In this document: one piece after another, positions 17,966 to 26,056 of the stretch | Layout of the letters: the number at the start of each line of letters is the position of its first letter | Numbering within the stretch: the first letter of the stretch is position 1 | Source: an uncultured Pelagibacteraceae bacterium | GTDB taxonomy: Bacteria; Pseudomonadota; Alphaproteobacteria; Pelagibacterales; Pelagibacteraceae | Direction of reading: 5' to 3' | DNA: 42,297 nt | Assembly: GCA_902628525.1 (NCBI GenBank) | Contig: CACOMZ010000005.1 | Location: forward strand, 1 to 42,297 | Made by a program: the position numbers and the translations under genes | The notes under the pieces: generated by a model | What the model saw: the letters and a program-made list of their open reading frames with translations, nothing else | Told to the model about the DNA's origin: nothing | The model's database searches: none

Positions 17966-19078
17966 ATGGCATTAAAAAGATTTGCCTTTAATGTTTTAAA
18001 TAAAGATAAATTTGCTAGATGTGGATTAATTGAAACACATCGTGGAAATATAAATACCCCCGCATTTATGCCTGTTGGCACTCAGGCTACTGTTAAAGCT
18101 TGTACTATAGATGATATAAAAAAAACTGGATCAGAAATAATTTTATCTAACACCTATCATTTAATGATCAGACCTGGTGTAGACAGAGTTCAGAATGCTG
18201 GTGGTTTGCATAAATTTATGAATTGTGATCTGCCAATTTTAACAGACTCAGGTGGTTTTCAAGTTATGTCTCTTTCAAAACTTAACAAAATTGATCGAGA
18301 AAAAGGTGCTATATTTAATTCTCATGTTGATGGAAAAAAATTTTATCTCAGTCCAGAAGAGAGTATAAGAATCCAATTAGGATTAAATTCTGACATTGTC
18401 ATGATTATGGATGAGTGCCCTAAAAAAACTAATGATTATGAATTAATAAAAAAATCCATGGATCTTTCACTATACTGGGCAGAAAGATCAAAAAAAGCAT
18501 TTGGAAATAATCCACACAAAGCATTGTTCGGTATTATTCAAGGAGGCTTGTTTAAAGATCTGAGACTTAAGTCTTTAAAAGAACTTGTAAATATTGGTTT
18601 TGATGGATATGCAATGGGTGGTTTAGCTGTAGGTGAGACCCAACAAGAGATGTTTACAGTCTTAGATGATATTAAAGAATTTTTACCAAGTGAAAAACCT
18701 CATTATCTGATGGGTGTGGGAACTCCCTCAGATATATTGGGTTCTGTAAAAAGAGGTATTGATATGTTTGATTGTGTGCTTCCTACTAGATCAGGAAGAA
18801 CAGGTTTGGCTTTCACTTGGCAAGGGAGAATCAATATTAAAAATAATAAATATCAAAATGACAATACACCTCTAGACCCTAATTGCGACAATCTAAATTT
18901 GAATAAGTATTCAAAAAACTATTTAAACCACTTATTTAATACAAATGAAATTCTAGCCTCAATGTTGTTAACACTACATAATATTAATTTTTATCAAGAA
19001 TTAATGACCAGTATTAGAAAAAATATCAATGAAGGTACATTTGATCAATTTCATGACAAATACATTGATAAGTTGTAA
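17966..19078 (+). CDS. tgt: tRNA-guanine transglycosylase with incomplete zinc site
   Basis: Exchanges guanine-34 for preQ1 in tRNAs with GUN anticodons, on the queuosine pathway. The 370-aa length is normal. Catalytic residues are present: Asp94 in LTDSGGFQV and nucleophile Asp269 in FDCVLPTRSGR; Cys151 and Val223 match the bacterial preQ1-type pocket. The zinc site is unusual. The family C-x-C-x2-C ... H becomes Cys307, Asn309, Leu312 and His338, with spacing otherwise identical to E. coli Cys302/304/307/His333. Two of four ligands are therefore missing. queA, often next to tgt in related bacteria, is not in the window. Confidence 0.94.
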   Translation: MALKRFAFNVLNKDKFARCGLIETHRGNINTPAFMPVGTQATVKACTIDDIKKTGSEIILSNTYHLMIRPGVDRVQNAGGLHKFMNCDLPILTDSGGFQVMSLSKLNKIDREKGAIFNSHVDGKKFYLSPEESIRIQLGLNSDIVMIMDECPKKTNDYELIKKSMDLSLYWAERSKKAFGNNPHKALFGIIQGGLFKDLRLKSLKELVNIGFDGYAMGGLAVGETQQEMFTVLDDIKEFLPSEKPHYLMGVGTPSDILGSVKRGIDMFDCVLPTRSGRTGLAFTWQGRINIKNNKYQNDNTPLDPNCDNLNLNKYSKNYLNHLFNTNEILASMLLTLHNINFYQELMTSIRKNINEGTFDQFHDKYIDKL

Positions 19079-19109
19079 CAAGTAATGAATTTTTAGTCCA
19101 AATTGACAT

Positions 19110-19137
19110 TTGAAATAATATAATAATTCTGTATATA
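19110..19137 (+). promoter_or_regulatory. possible tRNA-Lys promoter
   Basis: TTGAAA (19110-19115), a 16-nt spacer and TATATA (19132-19137) precede tRNA-Lys, with TG directly before the -10 hexamer. The same arrangement, TTGAAA, 16 nt, CTG then a TAT-type hexamer, occurs before tRNA-Pro. A TTGACA at 19103 also overlaps but is badly spaced. Confidence 0.45.
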
Positions 19138-19163
19138 ACAGTTATTCAATTTGAATAATTTGG

Positions 19164-19239
<76 letters not shown>

Positions 19240-19247
19240 CAAATTAA

Positions 19248-20120
19248 ATGTTTAATAAATCTTTTTTAAAAAAAAATTTAACTCCCTTTTTAGAAATTTA
19301 TAAAAATAGACCAATTAAAAACAATCAAAGTGGAATGAAGATAGACCATTGCTTTGCTTTATTTTGTTTTTTAAATAAGATTAAACCTGATTATATTATT
19401 GAGTCTGGGGTGTGGAAAGGCCAAACCACATGGCTTATTAAAAGAGTATTAAAAAAATCTAAAATTTTTTCAATAGATATTGACCTTTCTAATAGAGAGG
19501 TAATTTATGATGATGTAAAATATTTAAATAAAGATATCTCAAAATATAATTGGAAAAAATTAAATAAAAATAAAACTGTAATTATTTTTGATGATCATGT
19601 GTGTTTTTCGAAAAGATTAGATTTTATAAAAAAAAATAAATTCAAGCATATAATTTTTGATGATAATTTACCCAATCATCATATTTCTTACTATACACCA
19701 AAAATGATTTATGAGAGACAGTATTTAATTAAAAAAGAATTTATAAAGTATTCTAATATTTATAGATTGATTAAATTTGTAATTAGATATTTCAAAAATG
19801 AATTTAAAGGTAATATTAAGTTAAATTTTAATTATAAATTTATCAAAATTACTTATCCTGAAAATATTAGTGAAGAGTTAAACAAAAAATTCTTATCGAT
19901 AAGAAAAAAAATAAAAATTTACTACGAATTTCCACCACTTAAAAAATTTAATTATAGAAACAGATTTAAAAAAATATTAAAAAACTTTTATGAAGAGATT
20001 CCTAAAACATATAAAGTACAAAAACCGATTTTTAATAAGAATGAAATTAAGTTTAGTAGAGATTTAGAACAAGAACTCAATGTTCAATATAGCAACATTT
20101 GCTATATTAATTTAAATTAA
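19248..20120 (+). CDS. methyltransferase-like protein directly downstream of tRNA-Lys
   Basis: A 290-aa protein of uncertain function. Residues 49-63 (YIIESGVWKGQTTWL) resemble the glycine-rich SAM-binding loop of class I methyltransferase-like folds, followed by FSIDID (75-80) as the next strand and acidic IIFDDH/IIFDDN motifs at 112-117 and 135-140. The C-terminal half (about 160-290) is Lys/Asn/Tyr-rich with no recognised motif. The ATG lies 8 nt after the tRNA CCA, with no room for a promoter or ribosome site, so it is probably transcribed with the tRNA. Very AT-rich composition suggests accessory DNA. Cell-surface modification is a guess from similar genes, not shown. Confidence 0.6.
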   Translation: MFNKSFLKKNLTPFLEIYKNRPIKNNQSGMKIDHCFALFCFLNKIKPDYIIESGVWKGQTTWLIKRVLKKSKIFSIDIDLSNREVIYDDVKYLNKDISKYNWKKLNKNKTVIIFDDHVCFSKRLDFIKKNKFKHIIFDDNLPNHHISYYTPKMIYERQYLIKKEFIKYSNIYRLIKFVIRYFKNEFKGNIKLNFNYKFIKITYPENISEELNKKFLSIRKKIKIYYEFPPLKKFNYRNRFKKILKNFYEEIPKTYKVQKPIFNKNEIKFSRDLEQELNVQYSNICYINLN

Positions 20121-20122
20121 AA

Positions 20123-20950
20123 TTAAGAAAATTCAATTGGTGGATAATCTAAAATAACCTCATTCATCCATTCATTAAGTTTTTTTATTCTTGTATCAGA
20201 AGATGGGTGTGTACTCATAAATTGAGGAGGTTCTTTTCCTTTATTAAATTCCCTCATTCTTTCCCAAATTTTAACTGTTTCTCTAATATCATAACCTGAT
20301 AGAGACGAAAAAATCATGCCTAAGTAATCAGCTTCACTTTCTTGCTTTCTGTTGAATGGGTTCATTATGCCTAATTGAGCTAGTAAACCAACTGTATCCA
20401 TACCTGTCGTTCGATTTATATCGGATAAAACACCTCCACTCGCAATATCTATAATTCTTGCTCCAGTATTTAATAAAACACCTCTACTAGCTCTCTCAAC
20501 TGAATGTTTTGCGACCGCATGAGCAACCTCATGACCCATTACAGCAGCTAAACCGTTTGTATTTTTAGTAACATCAAGTATGCCTGTGTAAACAGCAATT
20601 TTACCACCTGGCATACACCATGCGTTTCTTATTTTTTTATTATCAATTAAAATATATTCCCAATTAAAATTTGCAGTTGGATCACTTAAATTAGATCTAA
20701 AAAAATACTCACTAATCGAATCTTCCATTTTTTTTCCAATTTCTTTAATTTCACTTAAAGTTTTTTTGTCATCGCTCATCTTTTCTTTTTCTTTTACTTT
20801 TTCATAAATTTGTGCAGCTTGGGCGTTTAATTTAGCTTCAGGAATAAGTTTTAATTGTTTTCTATCAGTAATAGGTGCAGATGTGCATGAATGAAGAAAA
20901 AAACTACCACACCCGCAACCAACGTAAGTTAAAAATTTTCTTCTATTCAT
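20123..20950 (-). CDS. M48-family zinc metalloprotease lipoprotein with Tat-like signal
   Basis: Peptidase family M48: zinc ligands His140 and His144 with catalytic Glu141 (GHEVAHAVAKH), and Glu206 in ESEADYLG as third ligand. The N terminus MNRRKFLTYVGCGCGSFFLHSC contains a twin-arginine RRKFL motif and an LHSC lipobox-like sequence with Cys22, suggesting a Tat-exported lipoprotein acting in the periplasm on misfolded or outer-membrane proteins, as BepA/LoiP-like relatives do. 275 aa fits the lipoprotein subgroup without TPR repeats. Convergent with the methyltransferase-like gene, with 2 nt between stop codons. Confidence 0.88.
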   Translation of the reverse strand: MNRRKFLTYVGCGCGSFFLHSCTSAPITDRKQLKLIPEAKLNAQAAQIYEKVKEKEKMSDDKKTLSEIKEIGKKMEDSISEYFFRSNLSDPTANFNWEYILIDNKKIRNAWCMPGGKIAVYTGILDVTKNTNGLAAVMGHEVAHAVAKHSVERASRGVLLNTGARIIDIASGGVLSDINRTTGMDTVGLLAQLGIMNPFNRKQESEADYLGMIFSSLSGYDIRETVKIWERMREFNKGKEPPQFMSTHPSSDTRIKKLNEWMNEVILDYPPIEFS

Positions 20951-20979
20951 AAGTCTTTAAAATTGGTAATAGTATATTA

Positions 20980-21057
20980 ATGAATCTCAATAACAAAATA
21001 TTAGTTGTATTGTTTATCATTGCAATTATTTTTGTTATTTACGCTAGCTATAGTTAA
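20980..21057 (+). CDS. 25-aa hydrophobic mini-ORF upstream of DUF502 gene
   Basis: ATG at 20980 to TAA at 21057 encodes 25 residues: MNLNNK, then an uninterrupted hydrophobic helix (ILVVLFIIAIIFVIYA) and SYS. This is a complete single-span membrane peptide with a positive-inside head. The next gene starts only 2 nt after its stop, so ribosomes could re-initiate. It may be a small membrane protein or a leader peptide controlling the downstream gene. AT-rich DNA readily encodes hydrophobic stretches, so chance remains possible. Confidence 0.45.
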   Translation: MNLNNKILVVLFIIAIIFVIYASYS

Positions 21058-21059
21058 TT

Positions 21060-21677
21060 ATGTCAAAAAAAAGCTCAAAAAAGTCAATTTCCCTTACTCT
21101 AAGAAACTATTTTATTGCTGGTGTTGTCGTTTTAATACCTATTGGTTTTACTCTATACCTTACTAAAATTTTAATTGGAATTTCTTCAAACCTGATACCA
21201 AAAAATATTAACCCTAATAGTTACTTACCATTTAATATACCTGGTGTTGAAATAGTCATATCAATTTTATTAATTACAATGGTTGGTGGCCTTTCAGTTT
21301 CTTTTTTCGGAAAAAGAATTTTAAAATTAATTGATGATTTATTTAAAAGAATTCCTTTTTTAAGAACTGTCTATTCTGCAATTGTACAAATGACGGAAAC
21401 GTTTTCAAAAAAAGACGATTCTAAAAAAAGTGTAGTATTAATTGAATATCCAAGAAAAGGTGTCTGGGCTGTAGGTTTTGCTACAAAAGAAAATAAAGGG
21501 GAGATGGCAGAAAAAACAGGAAAAAATTTAATAAATGTTTTTGTACCAACCACACCAAATCCTACAAGTGGTTTTTTATTAATGTTTCCTATTGAGGATG
21601 TAATCTATCTTAATATGACTTTTGAAGATGCATCTAAATTTATAGTTTCAGCAGGCACATCTACAAAGAATTCTTAA
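21060..21677 (+). CDS. DUF502 family membrane protein
   Basis: A 205-aa inner-membrane protein of the DUF502 family, whose function is unknown. Two membrane segments are visible (about residues 15-38 and 60-82), with the conserved LRNYFIAGVVVLIPIGFTLYLT start, then FKRIPFLRTVYSAIVQMTETF and VVLIEYPRKGVWAVGFATKE, the soluble domain, and VFVPTTPNPTSGFLLMFP, all characteristic of the family. It lies 2 nt after a 25-codon hydrophobic ORF. Its TAA is part of a TTAA palindrome which is also the stop of convergent recG. Confidence 0.88.
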   Translation: MSKKSSKKSISLTLRNYFIAGVVVLIPIGFTLYLTKILIGISSNLIPKNINPNSYLPFNIPGVEIVISILLITMVGGLSVSFFGKRILKLIDDLFKRIPFLRTVYSAIVQMTETFSKKDDSKKSVVLIEYPRKGVWAVGFATKENKGEMAEKTGKNLINVFVPTTPNPTSGFLLMFPIEDVIYLNMTFEDASKFIVSAGTSTKNS

Positions 21678-23725
21678 GCAATATCATTAATAATCTCTGC
21701 TCGATCATACAATTTAATTAATGGTTTGAAACGAGCTATACTTTCATTTGAATTTTCAATTCTTCTCATTTCATTTTCTGCAAGTAGAAATAAATCACTA
21801 TTATGTATTGGGTCTGCTAATTTAAAATTTTTAATTCCGCTTTGTTTAAAACCAAGAACATCACCAAAGCCTCTAATTTTCATATCTTCCTCAGAAATTA
21901 TAAATCCATCATTTGTTTTTTTTAGAATATTTATTCTTTTTTTTGCGTTGTCGCTTAAATTAGATTTTAACATAAGAATACATATAGAATCTTTTTCACC
22001 ACGACCAACTCTGCCTCTTAATTGGTGGAGTTGAGAGAGGCCGAACTTATTAGCATTTTCTATTATTATCACATTAGCATTTGGAAAATCAATTCCTACT
22101 TCAATAATAGTTGTTGATACTAATATTTGAAATTTTTTTTTTAAAAAATCATTTAGAATTTTTTCTTTTGTATCGACATCTGTTTTGCCATGTAACAACC
22201 CAACTTGATTAGGGTAATTTTTTTTTAAAAATTCAAATTTTTTAATAGCCGAAGAATGATCTAATTTCTTGGATTCTTCAATTAATGGACATACCCAAAA
22301 TATTTGATTTCCTTTATTAATTTCCTTACTTATGAATTTTAAAATATCATCAATCTTATTTTCTAATTTGCTATATGTCTTTATTGGTTTTCTATTTTTA
22401 GGTTTTTCTCTTATAATAGAAATATCCATATCTCCATATATCGTCATTGTTAATGTTCTAGGAATTGGTGTAGCAGTCATTAATAATACATCGCAATCAA
22501 CTCCCCCTTTATCTGAAAGTTTTTTTCTTTGATTTACACCGAACTTATGTTGCTCATCTATTATTATTAATCCAAGTTTGTAAAATTGAACTTTTTTTTG
22601 AAATACAGCGTGTGTACCAAAAATAATATCAACTTTATTACTTTCTAAATTTTTTAGGATTTGTTTTTTTTCTTTGTATATAGATTTACCTGAAATTATT
22701 TCTATTCTTATTTTTTTTGAAAATATTTTTTTAGCAAGATTATAATGTTGTTTAGCTAATATTTCAGTTGGAGCCATAAATGCCACCTGAAATCCTGAAT
22801 TTATAGTATTTAATGCAGAAATTAGAGCAACAATTGTCTTACCACTGCCAACATCACCTTGAAGGAGTCTAAACATTTTAGTTTTAGATTTAAGATCTTC
22901 ATTAATTTCTTCTAAGGCTTTTTTTTGATCTGATGTCAATGTAAATTCTAATTTATTAATTGTTAAATTCTGATTTTTTATATTAATAGATTTACTTTTT
23001 TTTTTAACCTTTCTAATTTTTTTTCTTATTTCTGAATTAACTAAGAAGGTGGAGAATATCTCATCAAAAGCTAGTCTTTGATAAAAATTATCTTTATATC
23101 TCCCAATGTTTTCTGATTTATGTAATTCTTTTATAGCTGTATTCCAACTTATATGTCCGAATTTATTTAATATATAATTTGAATGCCATTCTGCTAAACT
23201 TGGTAAGTTAGTAATTATTTGGTTAATAATTTTGTTGTATACTTTTTCACTGATACCATCGGTCAATGAATATTTGTTATGAACTTTTTGTACTAATGAA
23301 GAATCCTCCGAAACATATTTTGGATTTGTTAATTGATATTTATTTCTAAAATGATTTATTTTACCACTCACTGTAATTTCTTTTCCCAAAGGAAGTATTT
23401 TTTTTATATATCCTTCATAGCTATTAAAAAAAACACAATCTATTTCTCCAGTTTCATCTCTACATAAAACTCGATTTGGTAGGTTTCTTATTCTTGGAAA
23501 GTTATATTTTTGAGGAATTATCGTTACTGTCTGATTTTCACCAATTTTTAAATTCTCAATTTTAGTTGATAAACTCCTATCAGTATAAGATTTTGGTAAT
23601 TTCCATAATAGGTCAAATAAATTGTTTATATTTTTCTTCTTAAGAAGATTTTGAGTTTTTATACCAACACCCTTAAGTGAATTTAAATCAGATAATAAAT
23701 ATTCATAGTTTGTCTTATTGCTCAT
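21674..23725 (-). CDS. recG: ATP-dependent DNA helicase RecG
   Basis: Remodels stalled replication forks and Holliday junctions. From the ATG at 23725 the protein is 683 aa, typical for RecG; a TTG two codons upstream is a possible but less likely start. The N-terminal wedge/OB domain (about residues 60-165) is followed by the helicase core with LQGDVGSGKT (Walker A), FMAPTEILAKQH, IIDEQHKFG (DExH box), LLMTATPIPRTL and a late VSTTIIEVGIDFPNA ... QLRGRVGRG block. It is divergent from sdhE, a pairing seen in many alphaproteobacteria. Confidence 0.97.
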   Translation of the reverse strand: MSNKTNYEYLLSDLNSLKGVGIKTQNLLKKKNINNLFDLLWKLPKSYTDRSLSTKIENLKIGENQTVTIIPQKYNFPRIRNLPNRVLCRDETGEIDCVFFNSYEGYIKKILPLGKEITVSGKINHFRNKYQLTNPKYVSEDSSLVQKVHNKYSLTDGISEKVYNKIINQIITNLPSLAEWHSNYILNKFGHISWNTAIKELHKSENIGRYKDNFYQRLAFDEIFSTFLVNSEIRKKIRKVKKKSKSINIKNQNLTINKLEFTLTSDQKKALEEINEDLKSKTKMFRLLQGDVGSGKTIVALISALNTINSGFQVAFMAPTEILAKQHYNLAKKIFSKKIRIEIISGKSIYKEKKQILKNLESNKVDIIFGTHAVFQKKVQFYKLGLIIIDEQHKFGVNQRKKLSDKGGVDCDVLLMTATPIPRTLTMTIYGDMDISIIREKPKNRKPIKTYSKLENKIDDILKFISKEINKGNQIFWVCPLIEESKKLDHSSAIKKFEFLKKNYPNQVGLLHGKTDVDTKEKILNDFLKKKFQILVSTTIIEVGIDFPNANVIIIENANKFGLSQLHQLRGRVGRGEKDSICILMLKSNLSDNAKKRINILKKTNDGFIISEEDMKIRGFGDVLGFKQSGIKNFKLADPIHNSDLFLLAENEMRRIENSNESIARFKPLIKLYDRAEIINDIA

Positions 23726-23750
23726 TACCAACTAATATATTCTAATATTT

Positions 23751-24014
23751 ATGATCAATATAGATGAATTAAAAAAAAAAATTATCTATCGTTCTAATTA
23801 TAGAGGCACAAAAGAGATGGATAAACTTTTGGGAGCTTTTGCTGAGACATATATTGATAGTTTGAGTGAAAAGGATTTATTTGATTTAGAAAAACTATTA
23901 AATGTTGATGATACTAATTTGTATAACTTTTATAATGATCTCAAAACTGATGTAGAAATTGAAAATAATAATGTCACATCTTTATTCAAAGGTTTTGAAT
24001 ATAAAAATGAATAA
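23751..24014 (+). CDS. sdhE: FAD assembly factor SdhE (DUF339)
   Basis: Small cytoplasmic protein promoting covalent flavinylation of succinate dehydrogenase SdhA and fumarate reductase. The 87-aa product has the signature RGxxE motif (R18-G19-T-K-E22 in YRGTKEMD) and the following LLGAFAETYIDSLSEKDLFDLEKLLN helices, matching family length and order. The gene is divergent from recG. Its stop codon ends at 24014 and the CCA of the opposite-strand tRNA-Ser begins at 24015, leaving no spacer. Confidence 0.9.
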   Translation: MINIDELKKKIIYRSNYRGTKEMDKLLGAFAETYIDSLSEKDLFDLEKLLNVDDTNLYNFYNDLKTDVEIENNNVTSLFKGFEYKNE

Positions 24015-24104
24015 TGGCGGAGAGACTGGGATTCGAACCCAGGAAAGAGTTGCCCCTTTGCCGGTTTTCAAGACCGGTGCTTTCAACCGCTCAGCCATCT
24101 CTCC
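24015..24104 (-). tRNA. tRNA-Ser (anticodon TGA)
   Basis: On the minus strand, 90 nt including encoded CCA. Acceptor GGAGAGA pairs with TCTCTCC; the anticodon arm CCGGT/ACCGG carries loop CTTGAAA with anticodon TGA; the long variable arm typical of tRNA-Ser follows, then T arm CTGGG/CCCAG with loop TTCGAAT. Discriminator base is G, as expected for SerRS recognition. Confidence 0.97.
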
Positions 24105-24121
24105 TTGAAGAGGGTTTTATT

Positions 24122-24127
24122 ATTATA
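24122..24127 (-). promoter_or_regulatory. possible -10 box of tRNA-Ser
   Basis: On the minus strand a TATAAT hexamer occurs 17 nt before the first base of tRNA-Ser. No clear -35 box at the right distance was found, so this is tentative. Confidence 0.35.
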
Positions 24128-24189
24128 AATATTTAATTCAACCATAAAATAGTTTAATAAACTTATTAATTGTTTATCCAAGGTCTTCT

Positions 24190-25068
24190 ATGAATAAAGA
24201 GTTTGAAAAAGGATTGTTACTTGCAGGTTTTGGATCTTTTTGGTGGGGTTTTTTTGGAGTAATATATTTCAAATATGTTGCATTTATTGGACATATCGAA
24301 TTAGTAATTCACAGGTGTTTATGGACAACTTTTACATTAATAGTCACCTCATTTTTTTTCTCAAAATGGAATATTTTCTTTAAACTAATAAAAAATAAAT
24401 TTAATTTATTTTATTTGTTTATCTCTGGTATTTTAATTTTTATTAATTGGGGTGTTTGGATATATGCGATAGCTACTAATAGAATTATTGATGCAAGTTT
24501 TGGATATTTTATTATGCCAATCTTGAGTGTATTGCTAGGCTATATTTTTTTTAAAGAAAAACTAAATAAAAAAAGAATTTTTTCAATTATATTGGTTTTA
24601 GTATCAATTATTTTTTTAACTTTATTAAGTATTAAATCATTACCATGGGTAGGATTAATAGTTGCGTTTAGTTGGGGTTTTTACAATTTAGTGAGAAAAA
24701 AAATAAATGTAGATACAGATGTTGGTCTTTTAATAGAAAGTTTATTTATTCTACCAATTGCATTGATAATATTTAGTATGATTGTAAGTAATGGCTATAA
24801 CGATTTTAAATTATCTAATCCACCAATGATGTTATTAATTTTCCTTGCAGGTCCCATGACTGTTTTACCTTTATTTTTATATGTAAAGGGTGTTGAACTG
24901 TGTGGTCTAGGTCCTGCTGGAATGATTTTTTATATTACTCCCACGTTTCAATTTTTATTAGGATATTTTTATTATAATGAGCCTTTTTCAATTATAAAAT
25001 TAGTTAGTTTTATTTTTATTTGGATTGCTGTAATTATATATTTAAAGGATTTACATGAAACTGATTAA
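24190..25068 (+). CDS. rarD: EamA-type transporter, RarD-like
   Basis: A ten-helix drug/metabolite-superfamily permease of the RarD subgroup, substrate unknown. The 292-aa protein begins KGLLLAGFGSFWWGFFGVIYFKYV, contains the RarD-type ELVIHRCLWT and NWGVWIYAIATNRIIDASFGYFIMPI blocks (first EamA repeat), and a second repeat ending FYITPTFQFLLGYFYYNEPF. Family members in other bacteria were first linked to chloramphenicol sensitivity, without a settled function. It heads a long same-strand string; its end overlaps mltB by 14 nt. Confidence 0.88.
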   Translation: MNKEFEKGLLLAGFGSFWWGFFGVIYFKYVAFIGHIELVIHRCLWTTFTLIVTSFFFSKWNIFFKLIKNKFNLFYLFISGILIFINWGVWIYAIATNRIIDASFGYFIMPILSVLLGYIFFKEKLNKKRIFSIILVLVSIIFLTLLSIKSLPWVGLIVAFSWGFYNLVRKKINVDTDVGLLIESLFILPIALIIFSMIVSNGYNDFKLSNPPMMLLIFLAGPMTVLPLFLYVKGVELCGLGPAGMIFYITPTFQFLLGYFYYNEPFSIIKLVSFIFIWIAVIIYLKDLHETD

Positions 25069-26056
25069 ATTTTTTATTTTTTTTATATGTATTTCTACGA
25101 ATAACTCTTTTGCTGATATCAACAAAGAATTTGAAAGTTGGAAAGTAAACTTTAAAAAAATAGCTTTAAAAAACAATATTTCTGAGGAAACATTTAATAC
25201 AGTTATGTTAGATACAAAGTTTTTAGCTAATGTAATAAAATACGACAGATACCAGCCAGAATTTTACGAAGATACAAAAACATATATTTCAAAAAGAACT
25301 TCCTCAAAAAAATTGTCTAAGGGTAAGGATTTTTATTTGAGAAATGAAAATCTTATAAATTCTATTGAAAGAAAATTTAATATTGAAAAAGAATTATTAT
25401 TATCATTAATGGGAATCGAGACAAATTTTGGTAGTTATGTTGGAAAAATGGATATCCTTTCTTCTTTAGCTACACTAAGTTTTGATAAAAGAAGATCTGA
25501 ATTTTTTACCAACGAGTTATTAATATTATTAAAATTAATAGATGCAAACATAATTGATTACAAAACTCTTTATGGTTCATGGGCTGGCGCGTTTGGCTAC
25601 TTTCAATTTATGCCATCCACAATGAAAAATTATGCAATAGACTATGATAATAATAATTCAATTGATCTAAAAAGTAACAAAGATGCTTATGCATCAGCAG
25701 CAAATTATTTAAATCAAATTGGATGGAAAAATAATGAGCCTTGTTTTTTAAGAGTTGAATTATCTGAAGAAATACCAAAAAAATACTTAAATATATCAGC
25801 AAAAAAACTTCATGATAAAAAAAAGTTAAAATACTTTAGAAAATATTTAAAAAATAATAATGAAATTGAAAAAAAATTTAATGATTTGAGTGTTGCTATA
25901 ATTACCCCAGATAAAGACATTATACCAGATGCTGATACCTTGAATCCTGCATTTATTGCATTTGATAATTATGAAATTATACTTAAGTGGAATAGATCCT
26001 TAAGATTTGCCTTGGCTGTATGTACTTTAAAAAATAAGTTTAAAAATGAATTTTAA
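25055..26056 (+). CDS. mltB: lytic murein transglycosylase, MltB type
   Basis: Cleaves peptidoglycan glycan strands non-hydrolytically to make 1,6-anhydromuramyl ends. Residues 1-20 form a signal peptide (ending NNSFA before DIN). The catalytic Glu is E122 in MGIETNFGSYVGK, followed by ILSSLATLSFDKRRSEFF and the GSWAGAFGYFQFMPSTMKNYAIDYD block with the family's QFMPS motif. The 333-aa length fits the soluble MltB/SLT-family 3 enzymes; no lipobox is present. It overlaps rarD by 14 nt and the RlpA-like lipoprotein gene by 11 nt, forming a peptidoglycan-processing set with dacC. Confidence 0.93.
   Translation: MKLIKFFIFFICISTNNSFADINKEFESWKVNFKKIALKNNISEETFNTVMLDTKFLANVIKYDRYQPEFYEDTKTYISKRTSSKKLSKGKDFYLRNENLINSIERKFNIEKELLLSLMGIETNFGSYVGKMDILSSLATLSFDKRRSEFFTNELLILLKLIDANIIDYKTLYGSWAGAFGYFQFMPSTMKNYAIDYDNNNSIDLKSNKDAYASAANYLNQIGWKNNEPCFLRVELSEEIPKKYLNISAKKLHDKKKLKYFRKYLKNNNEIEKKFNDLSVAIITPDKDIIPDADTLNPAFIAFDNYEIILKWNRSLRFALAVCTLKNKFKNEF

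Noticed and set aside
19103..19124. TTGACA (19103) with TATAAT (19119) as tRNA-Lys promoter
   Set aside because: The spacer is only 10 nt, too short for a working promoter; the TTGAAA/TATATA pair with 16 nt is better.
21726..22034. 102-codon open frame on the plus strand inside recG
   Set aside because: Antisense shadow of the RecG C-terminal region; RecG helicase motifs on the minus strand explain the sequence.
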